Source: Chitinimonas viridis
GTDB lineage: Bacteria; Pseudomonadota; Gammaproteobacteria; Burkholderiales; Chitinimonadaceae
Direction of reading: 5' to 3'
NCBI RefSeq assembly: GCF_030409555.1
Contig: NZ_JAUFPU010000009.1
Coordinates: 170,190 to 234,189, forward strand
DNA length: 64,000 nucleotides
Shown here: one piece after another, positions 17,073-25,254 of the stretch
Position numbering within the stretch: the stretch's first letter is position 1
Layout: the number at the start of each line of letters is the position of its first letter
Program-made: the position numbers and the translations under genes
Notes under the pieces: model-generated
Databases searched by the model: none
What the model saw: the letters and a program-made list of their open reading frames with translations, nothing else
Told to the model about the DNA's origin: nothing

Positions 17073-17101
17073 GTTAGTGCAAGCGCTTGCTTGTGTAGAA
17101 T
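17073..17101 (+). promoter_or_regulatory. LacI-type palindrome within the probable chemoreceptor promoter
   Basis: The perfect 12-base palindrome GCAAGCGCTTGC (17079-17090) has the central CG of LacI/GalR-family operators. It sits between a weak -35 (TTAGTG, 17074-17079) and a -10 (TAGAAT, 17096-17101) that would transcribe the chemoreceptor gene, as expected for a repressor site. No LacI-type gene is in the window. Confidence 0.4.
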
Positions 17102-17147
17102 GCCCCTAAGTCATACCTAAGCTTGTCAGCGCCAGGAGATGCCACCG

Positions 17148-18623
17148 ATGTCCATCAGCCAGACCTTCAGCAGTGTTCTTGACTGGTTCATTCCTGAATC
17201 CATCCGCCAAAGCCCGCTGGACCTGAGCCGTGCCCGCAACATTGTTGGCGCCACGTTGCTCGCTGCTGTTTTTGTGCCTATTTTCGCCCTCAACTACTTC
17301 AAGTTGGGGCATGGCGCCATGGGCTGGGGCATCGTGACGGCGGGCTTCCTGATGTTGACGGCAGGCTTTTTGCTCAAGCTCACTGGTTTGCTACCCTTGG
17401 TGCGGGAGTACGCGATTGCCGTGTTCTTCGGCATGGTGGTCTGGATGTGTTACGTCAACGGCGGGATAGAGTCGTCGTCATCCCCTTGGTTCCTGCTGGT
17501 GCCGGTGGCGTCGATGTTCATCGGCGGCAAGAAAAGTGCGACGTTCTGGAGCGTAGGTGCGCTGATCGCCATCGTGCTGTTCTTTGTGGCGCACAAGCAT
17601 GGTTGGGCCTTGCCCAAGAGCCCCCTGGGCGCCGAACTGCACCCTCAGCTGCAAACCCGTTCGCTGGTTGGCCTGACCATCGTGATCTACGCCCTGGCCA
17701 TGGTGTTTGAGTTCGGCAAGGTCAAGAGCTTCGAGAAGACTGAGCAGGCCAGGCAGGAGGCAGAGCGGGGCAATGCTGCCATGCAGCAGTTGCTGGCGCA
17801 GGTAACGGGTGCCATCGGCACGGCTTCGGGCCAGACCGCGCAGATTAGTGAGCGTACGGCTTCGATCAGCCAGACCATGCGTCACCAGGCTGGCGAGGCC
17901 GCCGAGATGGCCCGCATCGTGGATGAGATTGCGGCCTTGACCGTAAAGAGCGCCGAACAGTCAGGCCAGGCTGCGAGGGAGGCACAAGAGGCGGGACGGC
18001 TGGCCGGCGAGGGCGGGCGGGCCATGAACCTCACGCTCAGCAACCTGGGCAAGGCATCTGAAGTGGTTACCCACTCGGCAGCACGCATTGAGGAACTGGG
18101 CCGGCGCAGCGACGAAATAGGCGGCATTGTGCAGGTGATACGGGAAATCGCCGATCAGACCAATCTGCTGGCGCTGAACGCGGCCATTGAGGCTGCCCGT
18201 GCGGGCGAGCAGGGACGGGGCTTTGCGGTGGTGGCGGATGAAGTCCGCAAGCTGGCGGAGCGGACCAGTACGGCAACCCGTGAAATAGAAGAAAAGATAG
18301 GCGCCATTCTGGCAGGCACCAATCAGGCCATGGAAGCCATGCGCGAAGGCACCCAGCGCATGGGCGAAATCAACCTGAGCGCCGCCCAGGCGGGGAATCG
18401 TCTGGACGAGATCATTTCCGGCGCGGGCCGTGTTGCCAGCCTGATCGGCGAAGTGGCAAAAAATGAGGAACGCCAGTCGGGCCAGTTCCAGACCATCGCC
18501 ACCGATATTGCGGAGCTACGGGTGGATATGCAGACGGCCAGCCATTCGGCGGAGGCCATCGACCAGGCTGTCAGCAAGCTGGATACCACGGTTCGGGGTC
18601 TGGACGAGTTTATCAGGGCGTAG
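17148..18623 (+). CDS. Methyl-accepting chemotaxis protein with six-helix membrane sensor
   Basis: Chemoreceptor of 491 residues that would signal to CheA/CheW. Six hydrophobic segments lie at about residues 31-50, 58-80, 88-105, 112-127, 131-148 and 170-190, with no periplasmic ligand domain, so sensing is probably through the membrane (MASE-like). No HAMP domain is evident; a helical stretch leads straight to the signalling domain, whose hairpin tip spans about 333-372 and includes [21 protein letters not shown] chose ATG 17148 over ATG 17139: AGGAG at 17134-17138 is nine bases from the former and touches the latter. A LacI-type palindrome lies in its promoter. Confidence 0.93.
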   Translation: MSISQTFSSVLDWFIPESIRQSPLDLSRARNIVGATLLAAVFVPIFALNYFKLGHGAMGWGIVTAGFLMLTAGFLLKLTGLLPLVREYAIAVFFGMVVWMCYVNGGIESSSSPWFLLVPVASMFIGGKKSATFWSVGALIAIVLFFVAHKHGWALPKSPLGAELHPQLQTRSLVGLTIVIYALAMVFEFGKVKSFEKTEQARQEAERGNAAMQQLLAQVTGAIGTASGQTAQISERTASISQTMRHQAGEAAEMARIVDEIAALTVKSAEQSGQAAREAQEAGRLAGEGGRAMNLTLSNLGKASEVVTHSAARIEELGRRSDEIGGIVQVIREIADQTNLLALNAAIEAARAGEQGRGFAVVADEVRKLAERTSTATREIEEKIGAILAGTNQAMEAMREGTQRMGEINLSAAQAGNRLDEIISGAGRVASLIGEVAKNEERQSGQFQTIATDIAELRVDMQTASHSAEAIDQAVSKLDTTVRGLDEFIRA

Positions 18624-18719
18624 TAACCAGGCACCTGGATTGCAGGCTGGCTTGCTACGCGAGTCGCCTGCTTGTGGGCGAGCCAAAACACTGGCTGCCC
18701 ACATTGGTAGCAGACGGCG

Positions 18720-21700
18720 CTACTGCCTGAAAGCGATCTTGCGTAGCCGTAGCGCTACACCCGACTGGTCTCCCCATACGGGCAGCAGATCAAATGGCGC
18801 GTTGAGCTGACCCAGTCTGAAGCAGGGTGTGGGGTTGGCCAATATCTCCGTCATCGGCAGGGAGAAGCGTGTCCAGACACCTGCCTGGGGCCGGCCTATC
18901 CGGTAGTCATTGCTGTGGCAGCCTTGACCTGTACTTTCCAGCTTGATGGCCAATCCCTGCGTATTGCCACCCCAGCTTTCTACCAGCAGCTCAAACTCCA
19001 GTTTGCCGTGGTCAAATGCCTGCAGATCCAAGGGGCCGCCGGTGACATAGAACAAGCCATTGCCGGGGGCTGGATGGGCCCAGCGCAGTGCCAGCTCACC
19101 ATTACCCGCTGCGGCCATGCCGACTACGCCGGCCTGGCTGGACCACAGACTGGGTTGAAGCCCCGCCGCAAACTGGCCCCCCTCCAATACCGTGTAATAA
19201 GGTCCTGGCTTGGCTGCGCCCGCTTGCAATTGGTCACAGCGTACCGCGTCGGCATCCGCACCGGCACCCGCTTGCCAGCGCACATGGGCAAAGGCTGCGC
19301 TGAATGGCTGATCGGTATAGACCAGGAAGGGTACGTTGATACGGCTGAAATCACTGCCGCGGGCGGCAAAGCAGGACAGGGGAAGCTTGAGTGTCTGGCG
19401 TGTTCCCAGCGGCAGGCGCTCGAACAGCGCCGTTACATCGACTTCGCCCCGGCAAGGATAACCGCAGTCTATGGCCAGTTTGACCGCTCCCCGGGGCAAC
19501 TGCAGGGTCTGCACATCGAACAGCAGCGCACCCTGTTGATCCAGGTAGCTGCGCAGATCCTGTGGCTGGCTGCTTGCAGCATAGAATTGGCCCGCAGCGC
19601 GCCAGGTCAACAGCTTGGCATCCTGTTGCACATTCAACTGGGTGGTGCTGAGTAGCAGCGAGGGGTTGCTGGCGGGCAGGGCCAGGCTGGCATTGAGGTC
19701 ATTGCCTACCGGCACACCGGCCCAACCGTTGGCTGCGGTACTGATCTGCAAGGCGAACGGTGCTTGGTCGGTCTGGCGGAAAACCAGCAGTTCAGGTGGG
19801 GTATTGCCATTGCAGGGCTGGTTGCTGCCGCGCTCATCCAGCGCCCCCAGGTTGCCGGTCTGCGATACGCTCAAGCCGTAACCGTAAGCAAACAACGGCG
19901 GCGTGCCGCCATCGCCACGGTTGACCGTAGTCTGGCAGGCGGTGGCAGGCCAGGAGAATGACAGCCGGCCACTGAAATCGTAAGCCACGGCACCGTCTGA
20001 CCGACGGAATAGTAGATCGGCCACACCCGCGCCTTCGGTACCCGGTAGCCAACCGGAGATAAAGGCACTGGAGCGGTTCAGCAGATCGTTGACATGAGCG
20101 GGCCGCCCACTGAGCAGAATGGTCACGACCGGCACACCACGCCCGCTTACCGCATTGAGTACGGCCAGGTCTTCCGGGTAGCGCCGGCTATGGCTCAGAT
20201 TGCCGGCCAGGCCAATGTCGCCGCTGCCTTCGGCATAGGGTGTCTCGCCGATGACCGCGATCACCGCATCCACATCGGCCAGGCTCACGCCCGAGGCAGT
20301 TTCGCTATAGCGTACCAGTGCCTCACCCAATGTCTGCTTGATACCGGCCAATACCGTATCACCTACGGGGAAATCGGCGTTGCTGTTGCCAGTGCCCTGC
20401 CAGCTGAGTGACCAGCCCCCGGTCTGGTTCTGTAGGCTGTTGGCGCTCTTGCCCACCACCAGGACCCGGCTGTTGCGCGCCAAGGGCAGCAACTGCTGCT
20501 GGTTTTTCATCAATACCAGGGATTTGCGTACTGCCTCGCGCGCCAGGGCTCTCGCTTGCAGGGCTGCCTGGCTGCCGGCCTCCGGGCGTTGCGATGGGCG
20601 TTTGCCGTCGAATAGCCCGGCACGCAGCTTTACCCGGAGTATCCGCCTGACAGCATCATCTATCCGTGCCTGGCTGATCTGCCCATTCTGTACCTGCGCC
20701 ATCGTATTGCTGATGAAGGCGCGCCATTCATCGGGCACCATGATGATGTCGATACCGGCGTTGATGGCTTGCGGACAACTGGCATTGCTACAGCCCGGTA
20801 TCTGGCCTATGCCGTTCCAGTCCGAGACCAGCAGGCCATCAAACCCCATGCGGGTCTTGAGCACACCATTGAGCATGGCATGGCTGCCATGCAGCTTGCC
20901 TACCGGCTCGCCGTTGAGGGGCTTGTCCCAGCTGTTGAAGCTGACCATGACGGTCTGTACTCCTGCAGCCAAGGCACTGTAATAGCCCTGCCCATGCCGA
21001 TTGATCAGCTCTGCCTCGCTGGCGCGGTTTACCCCCTGGTCAATGCCGGCTTCCGTGCCGCCGTCTCCGATAAAATGCTTGGCGGTGGCCAGTACATTGG
21101 CCTCACCCAGATTACCCTGCAGCCCTAGTACATAGCTGCGGCCATAGGCGGCCACGATTTCCGGGTCTTCCGAGAAGCCTTCGTAGGTTCGGCCCCAGCG
21201 ATCATCGCGCACCACGGCCAATGTCGGTGCGAAGGCCCAGTGTATGCCGGTTGCCCTGACCGCACGGGCCGTGGCCGTACCGATGCGTTGCACCAGATCG
21301 GCGTCATTGGCTGCACCCAGGCCGATATTGTGCGGAAACAGGGTGGCGCCGTAGACGTTGTTGTGGCCATGCACGGCGTCTGTCCCCCACAGCAAGGGTA
21401 TGGGAACGGCCATATCGGTACTCATGGCGGCAGCGTGGTAAGCATCGGCCAGGGTCAGCCAGTCGCTAGCCTGGGCGTGCTTGTTGTTGCCTGGCCAGGA
21501 GCCGCCCCCATTCAAGACCGAGCCTATGTAATGACGCCGTACCTCCTCGGGGCTGATGCTCTTGATCTCAGGCTGTGTCATCTGGCCTATCTTCTGCGCC
21601 AGGTTCATGCCGGCCATGATTTGGCTGATACGTGCTTCCATGCTTGGGTTGATCGGAATGGCGCTCTGGATGGCCGGCCAGTCGGCATAGGTGGGCAGGG

Positions 21701-21857
21701 CGCTGCTGGTGGCGGTCGCATAGCTGTGCTGGGTGGACTTATGGCTGATTGGGGATTTCTTGCTGGCTGGCTCGGTGAGGGCTTCGTCCGAGCATGCGCC
21801 CAATAACAGGCAAAGCGCGGCCGAGGCTGCCGTGGTGGCGACCTTGAATGTGGGCAT
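18720..21857 (-). CDS. GH3 exo-beta-glucan glucohydrolase lipoprotein (ExoP-like)
   Basis: Large secreted glycoside hydrolase family 3 enzyme of 1045 residues that would release glucose from beta-1,3/1,4-glucans or cello-oligosaccharides. The signal peptide ends in a lipobox, LLLGACSD, so it should be lipid-anchored. The GH3 N-domain (about 60-430) has GTDAVHGHNNVYGATLFPHN, KHFIGDGGTEAGIDQG and the nucleophile segment GLLVSDWNGIG; the C-domain (about 440-690) ends with FAYGYGLS. A further 350 residues match the ExoP galactose-binding-like extension of marine and soil glucanases. ATG 21857 is chosen over 21872 because GGAG lies nine bases before it. It converges on the chemoreceptor gene. Confidence 0.92.
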   Translation of the reverse strand: MPTFKVATTAASAALCLLLGACSDEALTEPASKKSPISHKSTQHSYATATSSALPTYADWPAIQSAIPINPSMEARISQIMAGMNLAQKIGQMTQPEIKSISPEEVRRHYIGSVLNGGGSWPGNNKHAQASDWLTLADAYHAAAMSTDMAVPIPLLWGTDAVHGHNNVYGATLFPHNIGLGAANDADLVQRIGTATARAVRATGIHWAFAPTLAVVRDDRWGRTYEGFSEDPEIVAAYGRSYVLGLQGNLGEANVLATAKHFIGDGGTEAGIDQGVNRASEAELINRHGQGYYSALAAGVQTVMVSFNSWDKPLNGEPVGKLHGSHAMLNGVLKTRMGFDGLLVSDWNGIGQIPGCSNASCPQAINAGIDIIMVPDEWRAFISNTMAQVQNGQISQARIDDAVRRILRVKLRAGLFDGKRPSQRPEAGSQAALQARALAREAVRKSLVLMKNQQQLLPLARNSRVLVVGKSANSLQNQTGGWSLSWQGTGNSNADFPVGDTVLAGIKQTLGEALVRYSETASGVSLADVDAVIAVIGETPYAEGSGDIGLAGNLSHSRRYPEDLAVLNAVSGRGVPVVTILLSGRPAHVNDLLNRSSAFISGWLPGTEGAGVADLLFRRSDGAVAYDFSGRLSFSWPATACQTTVNRGDGGTPPLFAYGYGLSVSQTGNLGALDERGSNQPCNGNTPPELLVFRQTDQAPFALQISTAANGWAGVPVGNDLNASLALPASNPSLLLSTTQLNVQQDAKLLTWRAAGQFYAASSQPQDLRSYLDQQGALLFDVQTLQLPRGAVKLAIDCGYPCRGEVDVTALFERLPLGTRQTLKLPLSCFAARGSDFSRINVPFLVYTDQPFSAAFAHVRWQAGAGADADAVRCDQLQAGAAKPGPYYTVLEGGQFAAGLQPSLWSSQAGVVGMAAAGNGELALRWAHPAPGNGLFYVTGGPLDLQAFDHGKLEFELLVESWGGNTQGLAIKLESTGQGCHSNDYRIGRPQAGVWTRFSLPMTEILANPTPCFRLGQLNAPFDLLPVWGDQSGVALRLRKIAFRQ

Positions 21858-22165
21858 CTGTCTATTCTCCATGGGTGGATAGTTTCAACGTGGATAGCAT
21901 TACTTACGCAATACTTTCCTGTTTCTGTCTCGAAACTTACGTTGAGCCTGCAGTATCGGTATCTCTCCTGGCAGAAAGCAAGCTAGGCTTGGAGTGCGTT
22001 GCATAAACCCATCCTGCCTTGCGCTTCCGCGATTGCCTGCTGCACCCGGAGGCAGGGGATGGCGAAGTCCATGACAGACTCAAAAGCTGGAAGTCTGATC
22101 CAGCGCAAACCATAGTGCAGGGCAAGGCTGGCATGCTCTAGGCAGGCAACTGGGAGCGAGATACG

Positions 22166-23194
22166 GTGCGAAAACACGGCTGGTGGCTTGCGATACTGCT
22201 GGTAGCTATCGTGGCGGGAATAGGGTGGTACTGGCGACCAAGGCTGGTTCAGGTAAGCAAGCCTGCCCAGGGTACGGCGGTGGAGGCCATCTATGCCAGT
22301 GGCCAGGTAGAGCCCGGTGTGCAAGTACCGATCACTACCCGCAGTGCGGGCCAGGTGACTGCTGTGCTGGTGCAGGAAGGCGAGGCTGTGAGGCGTGGGC
22401 AGATCCTCATACAGTTGCAGGATGATGATCTGGCCAGCGGCGTTGCAGAGCTTGCCGCCAGGGCGGAACTTGCCCGGCAGCAATTGCAGCGAGCGGAGGT
22501 GCTGTGGCGGCAAGGTTTTGTGGCGGCCGCCGAGCGCGATGCTGCCGCCAGCGCCAATAAAGCCGCCCAGGCAGCCTTGCTGCGTAGCCAGGCGCAGCGG
22601 CGTTTTCTGCAACTGGTGGCCCCGGCCGATGGCGAGATACTCCAGCGCGATGTGGAGGTAGGGCAGGTTGTCTCGCCCGGCCAGGCCTTGCTCTATCTGG
22701 CCTGCTGCGCACCCATGCGGGTGGTTGCCGAGGTGGATGAAGAAGATATCGGCCGGGTGCAACAGGGCCAACCGGTAGTGCTGGGGGCGGATGCATTGCC
22801 CGGCAAGACATTTGATGGGGTTGTCAGCAGTATTACGCCCAAGGGCGACCCGTTGACACGCAGCTATCGGGTGCGGATTGCCATCGATCAGCCCGAACGC
22901 TTCAGGGTAGGTATGACGGTCGATGCCAATGTGATCCTTGCCCGCCGTGAACGGGCGTTGCTGCTGCCCCGTAGCGCCGTGCGCGAAGGCCTGGTATGGC
23001 GGGTGCAGGATGGGCGGCTGACACAGGTGAGGGTGACGACCGGTGCGAGTATGGGGGACCAGGTCGAGATACGTAGTGGCATAGGGCCGGATGACTTGAT
23101 AGTCAGCGTGCCCGATGAGCAGTTAGCGGTGGGCCAGGTGGTAAGGATCCGCCAGGCCGAGGCTGGGCCGGCCAGAACGGGCTCGGCGCCATGA
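22166..23194 (+). CDS. HlyD/MacA-type periplasmic adaptor of an ABC exporter
   Basis: Membrane-fusion protein of 342 residues. One N-terminal membrane anchor (about 6-22) precedes a biotinyl-lipoyl-like half (VPITTRSAGQVTAVLVQEGEAV), an Ala/Gln-rich helical hairpin (about 90-145), the second lipoyl half (LVAPADGEILQRDVEVGQVV) and beta-barrel domains. It would link an inner-membrane ABC permease to an outer-membrane channel. The start is GTG, supported by GGAG nine bases upstream. Its stop overlaps the permease start by four bases (ATGA). Cargo unknown. Confidence 0.88.
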   Translation: MRKHGWWLAILLVAIVAGIGWYWRPRLVQVSKPAQGTAVEAIYASGQVEPGVQVPITTRSAGQVTAVLVQEGEAVRRGQILIQLQDDDLASGVAELAARAELARQQLQRAEVLWRQGFVAAAERDAAASANKAAQAALLRSQAQRRFLQLVAPADGEILQRDVEVGQVVSPGQALLYLACCAPMRVVAEVDEEDIGRVQQGQPVVLGADALPGKTFDGVVSSITPKGDPLTRSYRVRIAIDQPERFRVGMTVDANVILARRERALLLPRSAVREGLVWRVQDGRLTQVRVTTGASMGDQVEIRSGIGPDDLIVSVPDEQLAVGQVVRIRQAEAGPARTGSAP

Positions 23195-24432
23195 TCGCGC
23201 TCAATATTGCCTGGACCCATTTGACCAGCCGGAAACGGCAGACGGCGGTATCGCTGGTGGGGGTGGTGCTGGGTGTGGCTTTCTTCCTGGCGGTATCGGC
23301 CTTGATGCGTGGGTCGGAGAAGGACTTCATTACCCGCCTGATCGATAACAGCCCTCATATCACGGTTTCGGACGAATTCAGGACGGCTCGTTTGCAGCCC
23401 GCGCGCTTACGTTGGCCTGATGATCTGGTGGAAATTGCCGGATTGCGGCCCAAGAACGAAACGCGGGGCATACGTGGCTGGCGCTATAGGCTAGGGCAGA
23501 TAGACTCACTGCCTGGGTTGAGAGCGGCTCCGGTGCTGGTGGGGTCGGCCGTGTTGCTGTTTGCGGGGCAGGAGCAGGGTATCAGTCTGTCCGGCATCCT
23601 GCCGGCCCGCATGCGGGGGGTATCGACCATAGAAGAAAAACTGGTCGAGGGCTCGCTGGATGACCTGGAGGCGAATCCCGGCGGCATCATTATCGGTGCC
23701 GGACTGGCCGAGAAATTCAGCCTGCGCCTGGGGAGCACCGTCAATCTGGTGGCTGGCGGTGGGAGCAACCGCAGTCTGACGGTAGTGGCGATTTTCCGCA
23801 CCGGCAATGCTGGTTACGACGAGAGCCAGACCTATGTACTGCTCAAACGTGCGCAACTGCTGCTGGGGCGGCCGGACAGAGTCAATCGCTTCATCATCAA
23901 GCTGGCGGATGCCAGCCAGGCGCTGCTTGTGGCCAACCGTATAGAGGCCATGGGGACCTACAAGGCAGTCAGTTGGGCAGAGGCATCGGAGGATATCCTC
24001 AATGTGCTGTTTGTCCGTAATGTCATCATGTACAGCGTGGTATCGGCCATCCTGCTGGTGGCCTCCTTTGGTATCTACAACACGCTCTCCACCATCGTGA
24101 TGGAGAAAACCCGCGACATCGCCATCCTGAAGTCGGTTGGTTTTCAGGCCAGGGATATACGCCACATCTTTGTGCTGGAGGGCTTGATTGTGGGCACACT
24201 AGGCAGTGTGCTGGGGCTCGCGGTGGGGGCGGGCTTGATGCAACTGATGGCCAGCGTGCAGATACGTCCGCCAGGGGGAACTGCCATGGTCAATCTGCCG
24301 GTCTGGTGGGGTGGGGAGCAATTTCTGATGGCCGCAGGGTTTGCCCTGCTTTCATGCCTGCTGGCGGCCTGGCTACCCGCCCGTAAAGCCGGCAGGCTGC
24401 ATCCGGTGGATATCTTGCGGGGGGCGACATGA
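23191..24432 (+). CDS. FtsX/MacB-type ABC exporter permease
   Basis: Inner-membrane permease of 413 residues with the type VII ABC layout: one N-terminal TM helix (about 22-42), a large periplasmic domain, then three C-terminal helices (about 283-305, 330-355, 375-400). The FtsX-family motif is at ARKAGRLHPVDILRG at the end and EKTRDIAILKSVG between helices 2 and 3. Such mechanotransmitters power export of lipoproteins, toxins or peptides from the periplasm. It overlaps both partner genes by four bases, so stoichiometric synthesis is likely. Substrate unknown. Confidence 0.9.
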   Translation: MIALNIAWTHLTSRKRQTAVSLVGVVLGVAFFLAVSALMRGSEKDFITRLIDNSPHITVSDEFRTARLQPARLRWPDDLVEIAGLRPKNETRGIRGWRYRLGQIDSLPGLRAAPVLVGSAVLLFAGQEQGISLSGILPARMRGVSTIEEKLVEGSLDDLEANPGGIIIGAGLAEKFSLRLGSTVNLVAGGGSNRSLTVVAIFRTGNAGYDESQTYVLLKRAQLLLGRPDRVNRFIIKLADASQALLVANRIEAMGTYKAVSWAEASEDILNVLFVRNVIMYSVVSAILLVASFGIYNTLSTIVMEKTRDIAILKSVGFQARDIRHIFVLEGLIVGTLGSVLGLAVGAGLMQLMASVQIRPPGGTAMVNLPVWWGGEQFLMAAGFALLSCLLAAWLPARKAGRLHPVDILRGAT

Positions 24433-25118
24433 GCGTGGTCCTACGCGCACAGGGATTACACAAGATACTGGCAGGTGATGTTCCCACTACCTTGATCAAG
24501 GGCGTCGATCTGGAGATATCGGCAGGAGAGTTTGTCTGCATCATGGGCCCCTCGGGCTCCGGCAAATCGTCCTTGCTCTATCTGCTAGGCCTGCTGGATG
24601 TGCCTACCCATGGCACCATCGCGCTGGATGGCGTCAATACACAGGGTTTTAACGATGCTCAACTGACCCAGCTAAGGCTGGAGAAGCTCGGGTTCGTGTT
24701 CCAGTTTCACTTCCTGCTGTCGGAATTCAGCGTGCTGGACAATGTCTGCCTACCCATGCGGCGGTTAGGCCGATGGCCGGAGGCGCAGTGCCGCGAGCGG
24801 GCCATGTCCTTGTTGACGCGGCTGGGTGTGGCGGCACAGGCGTCAAAGCTACCCAGCCAGCTATCGGGCGGGCAGCGCCAGCGGGTGGCGGTGGCGCGGG
24901 CATTGGCGAATGATCCGCTGATACTGCTGGCGGATGAGCCCACAGGCAACCTCGATACTGTGGCGAGCGCGAATGTGCGGCAAATATTGCATGATCTGAC
25001 CCGCGAACTGGGCAAGTCGGTGATTGCTGTGACGCATGACCCCAAATTTGCCGCTGGCGCTGACCGGCGCATCAATGTGGTTGATGGCCAGATAGACCCG
25101 GATTGGCAACCACTGTAG
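24429..25118 (+). CDS. ABC exporter ATP-binding protein (LolD/MacB-N type)
   Basis: Cytoplasmic ATPase of 229 residues. Walker A is GPSGSGKSS (about 42-50), the Q-loop is in GFVFQFHFLL, the ABC signature is [15 protein letters not shown] (about 139-153), Walker B is [13 protein letters not shown] and the H-loop is VTHD. GNLD after Walker B is typical of the LolD/FtsE/MacB group. Third gene of the adaptor-permease-ATPase operon. The outer-membrane TolC partner is not encoded nearby. Confidence 0.93.
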   Translation: MSVVLRAQGLHKILAGDVPTTLIKGVDLEISAGEFVCIMGPSGSGKSSLLYLLGLLDVPTHGTIALDGVNTQGFNDAQLTQLRLEKLGFVFQFHFLLSEFSVLDNVCLPMRRLGRWPEAQCRERAMSLLTRLGVAAQASKLPSQLSGGQRQRVAVARALANDPLILLADEPTGNLDTVASANVRQILHDLTRELGKSVIAVTHDPKFAAGADRRINVVDGQIDPDWQPL

Positions 25119-25254
25119 CAGTGTCAAAGCGTACTGCTTGTCGTTGCTCCATCGCGACGGCGCCTTGGCGCTGTATCTGGCCTGTAGCATGACGCTTGGA
25201 TGCCCCTGGCACAGGGCTCATGATGGGTACGGTGCCTGGAGACATCTATACGGA

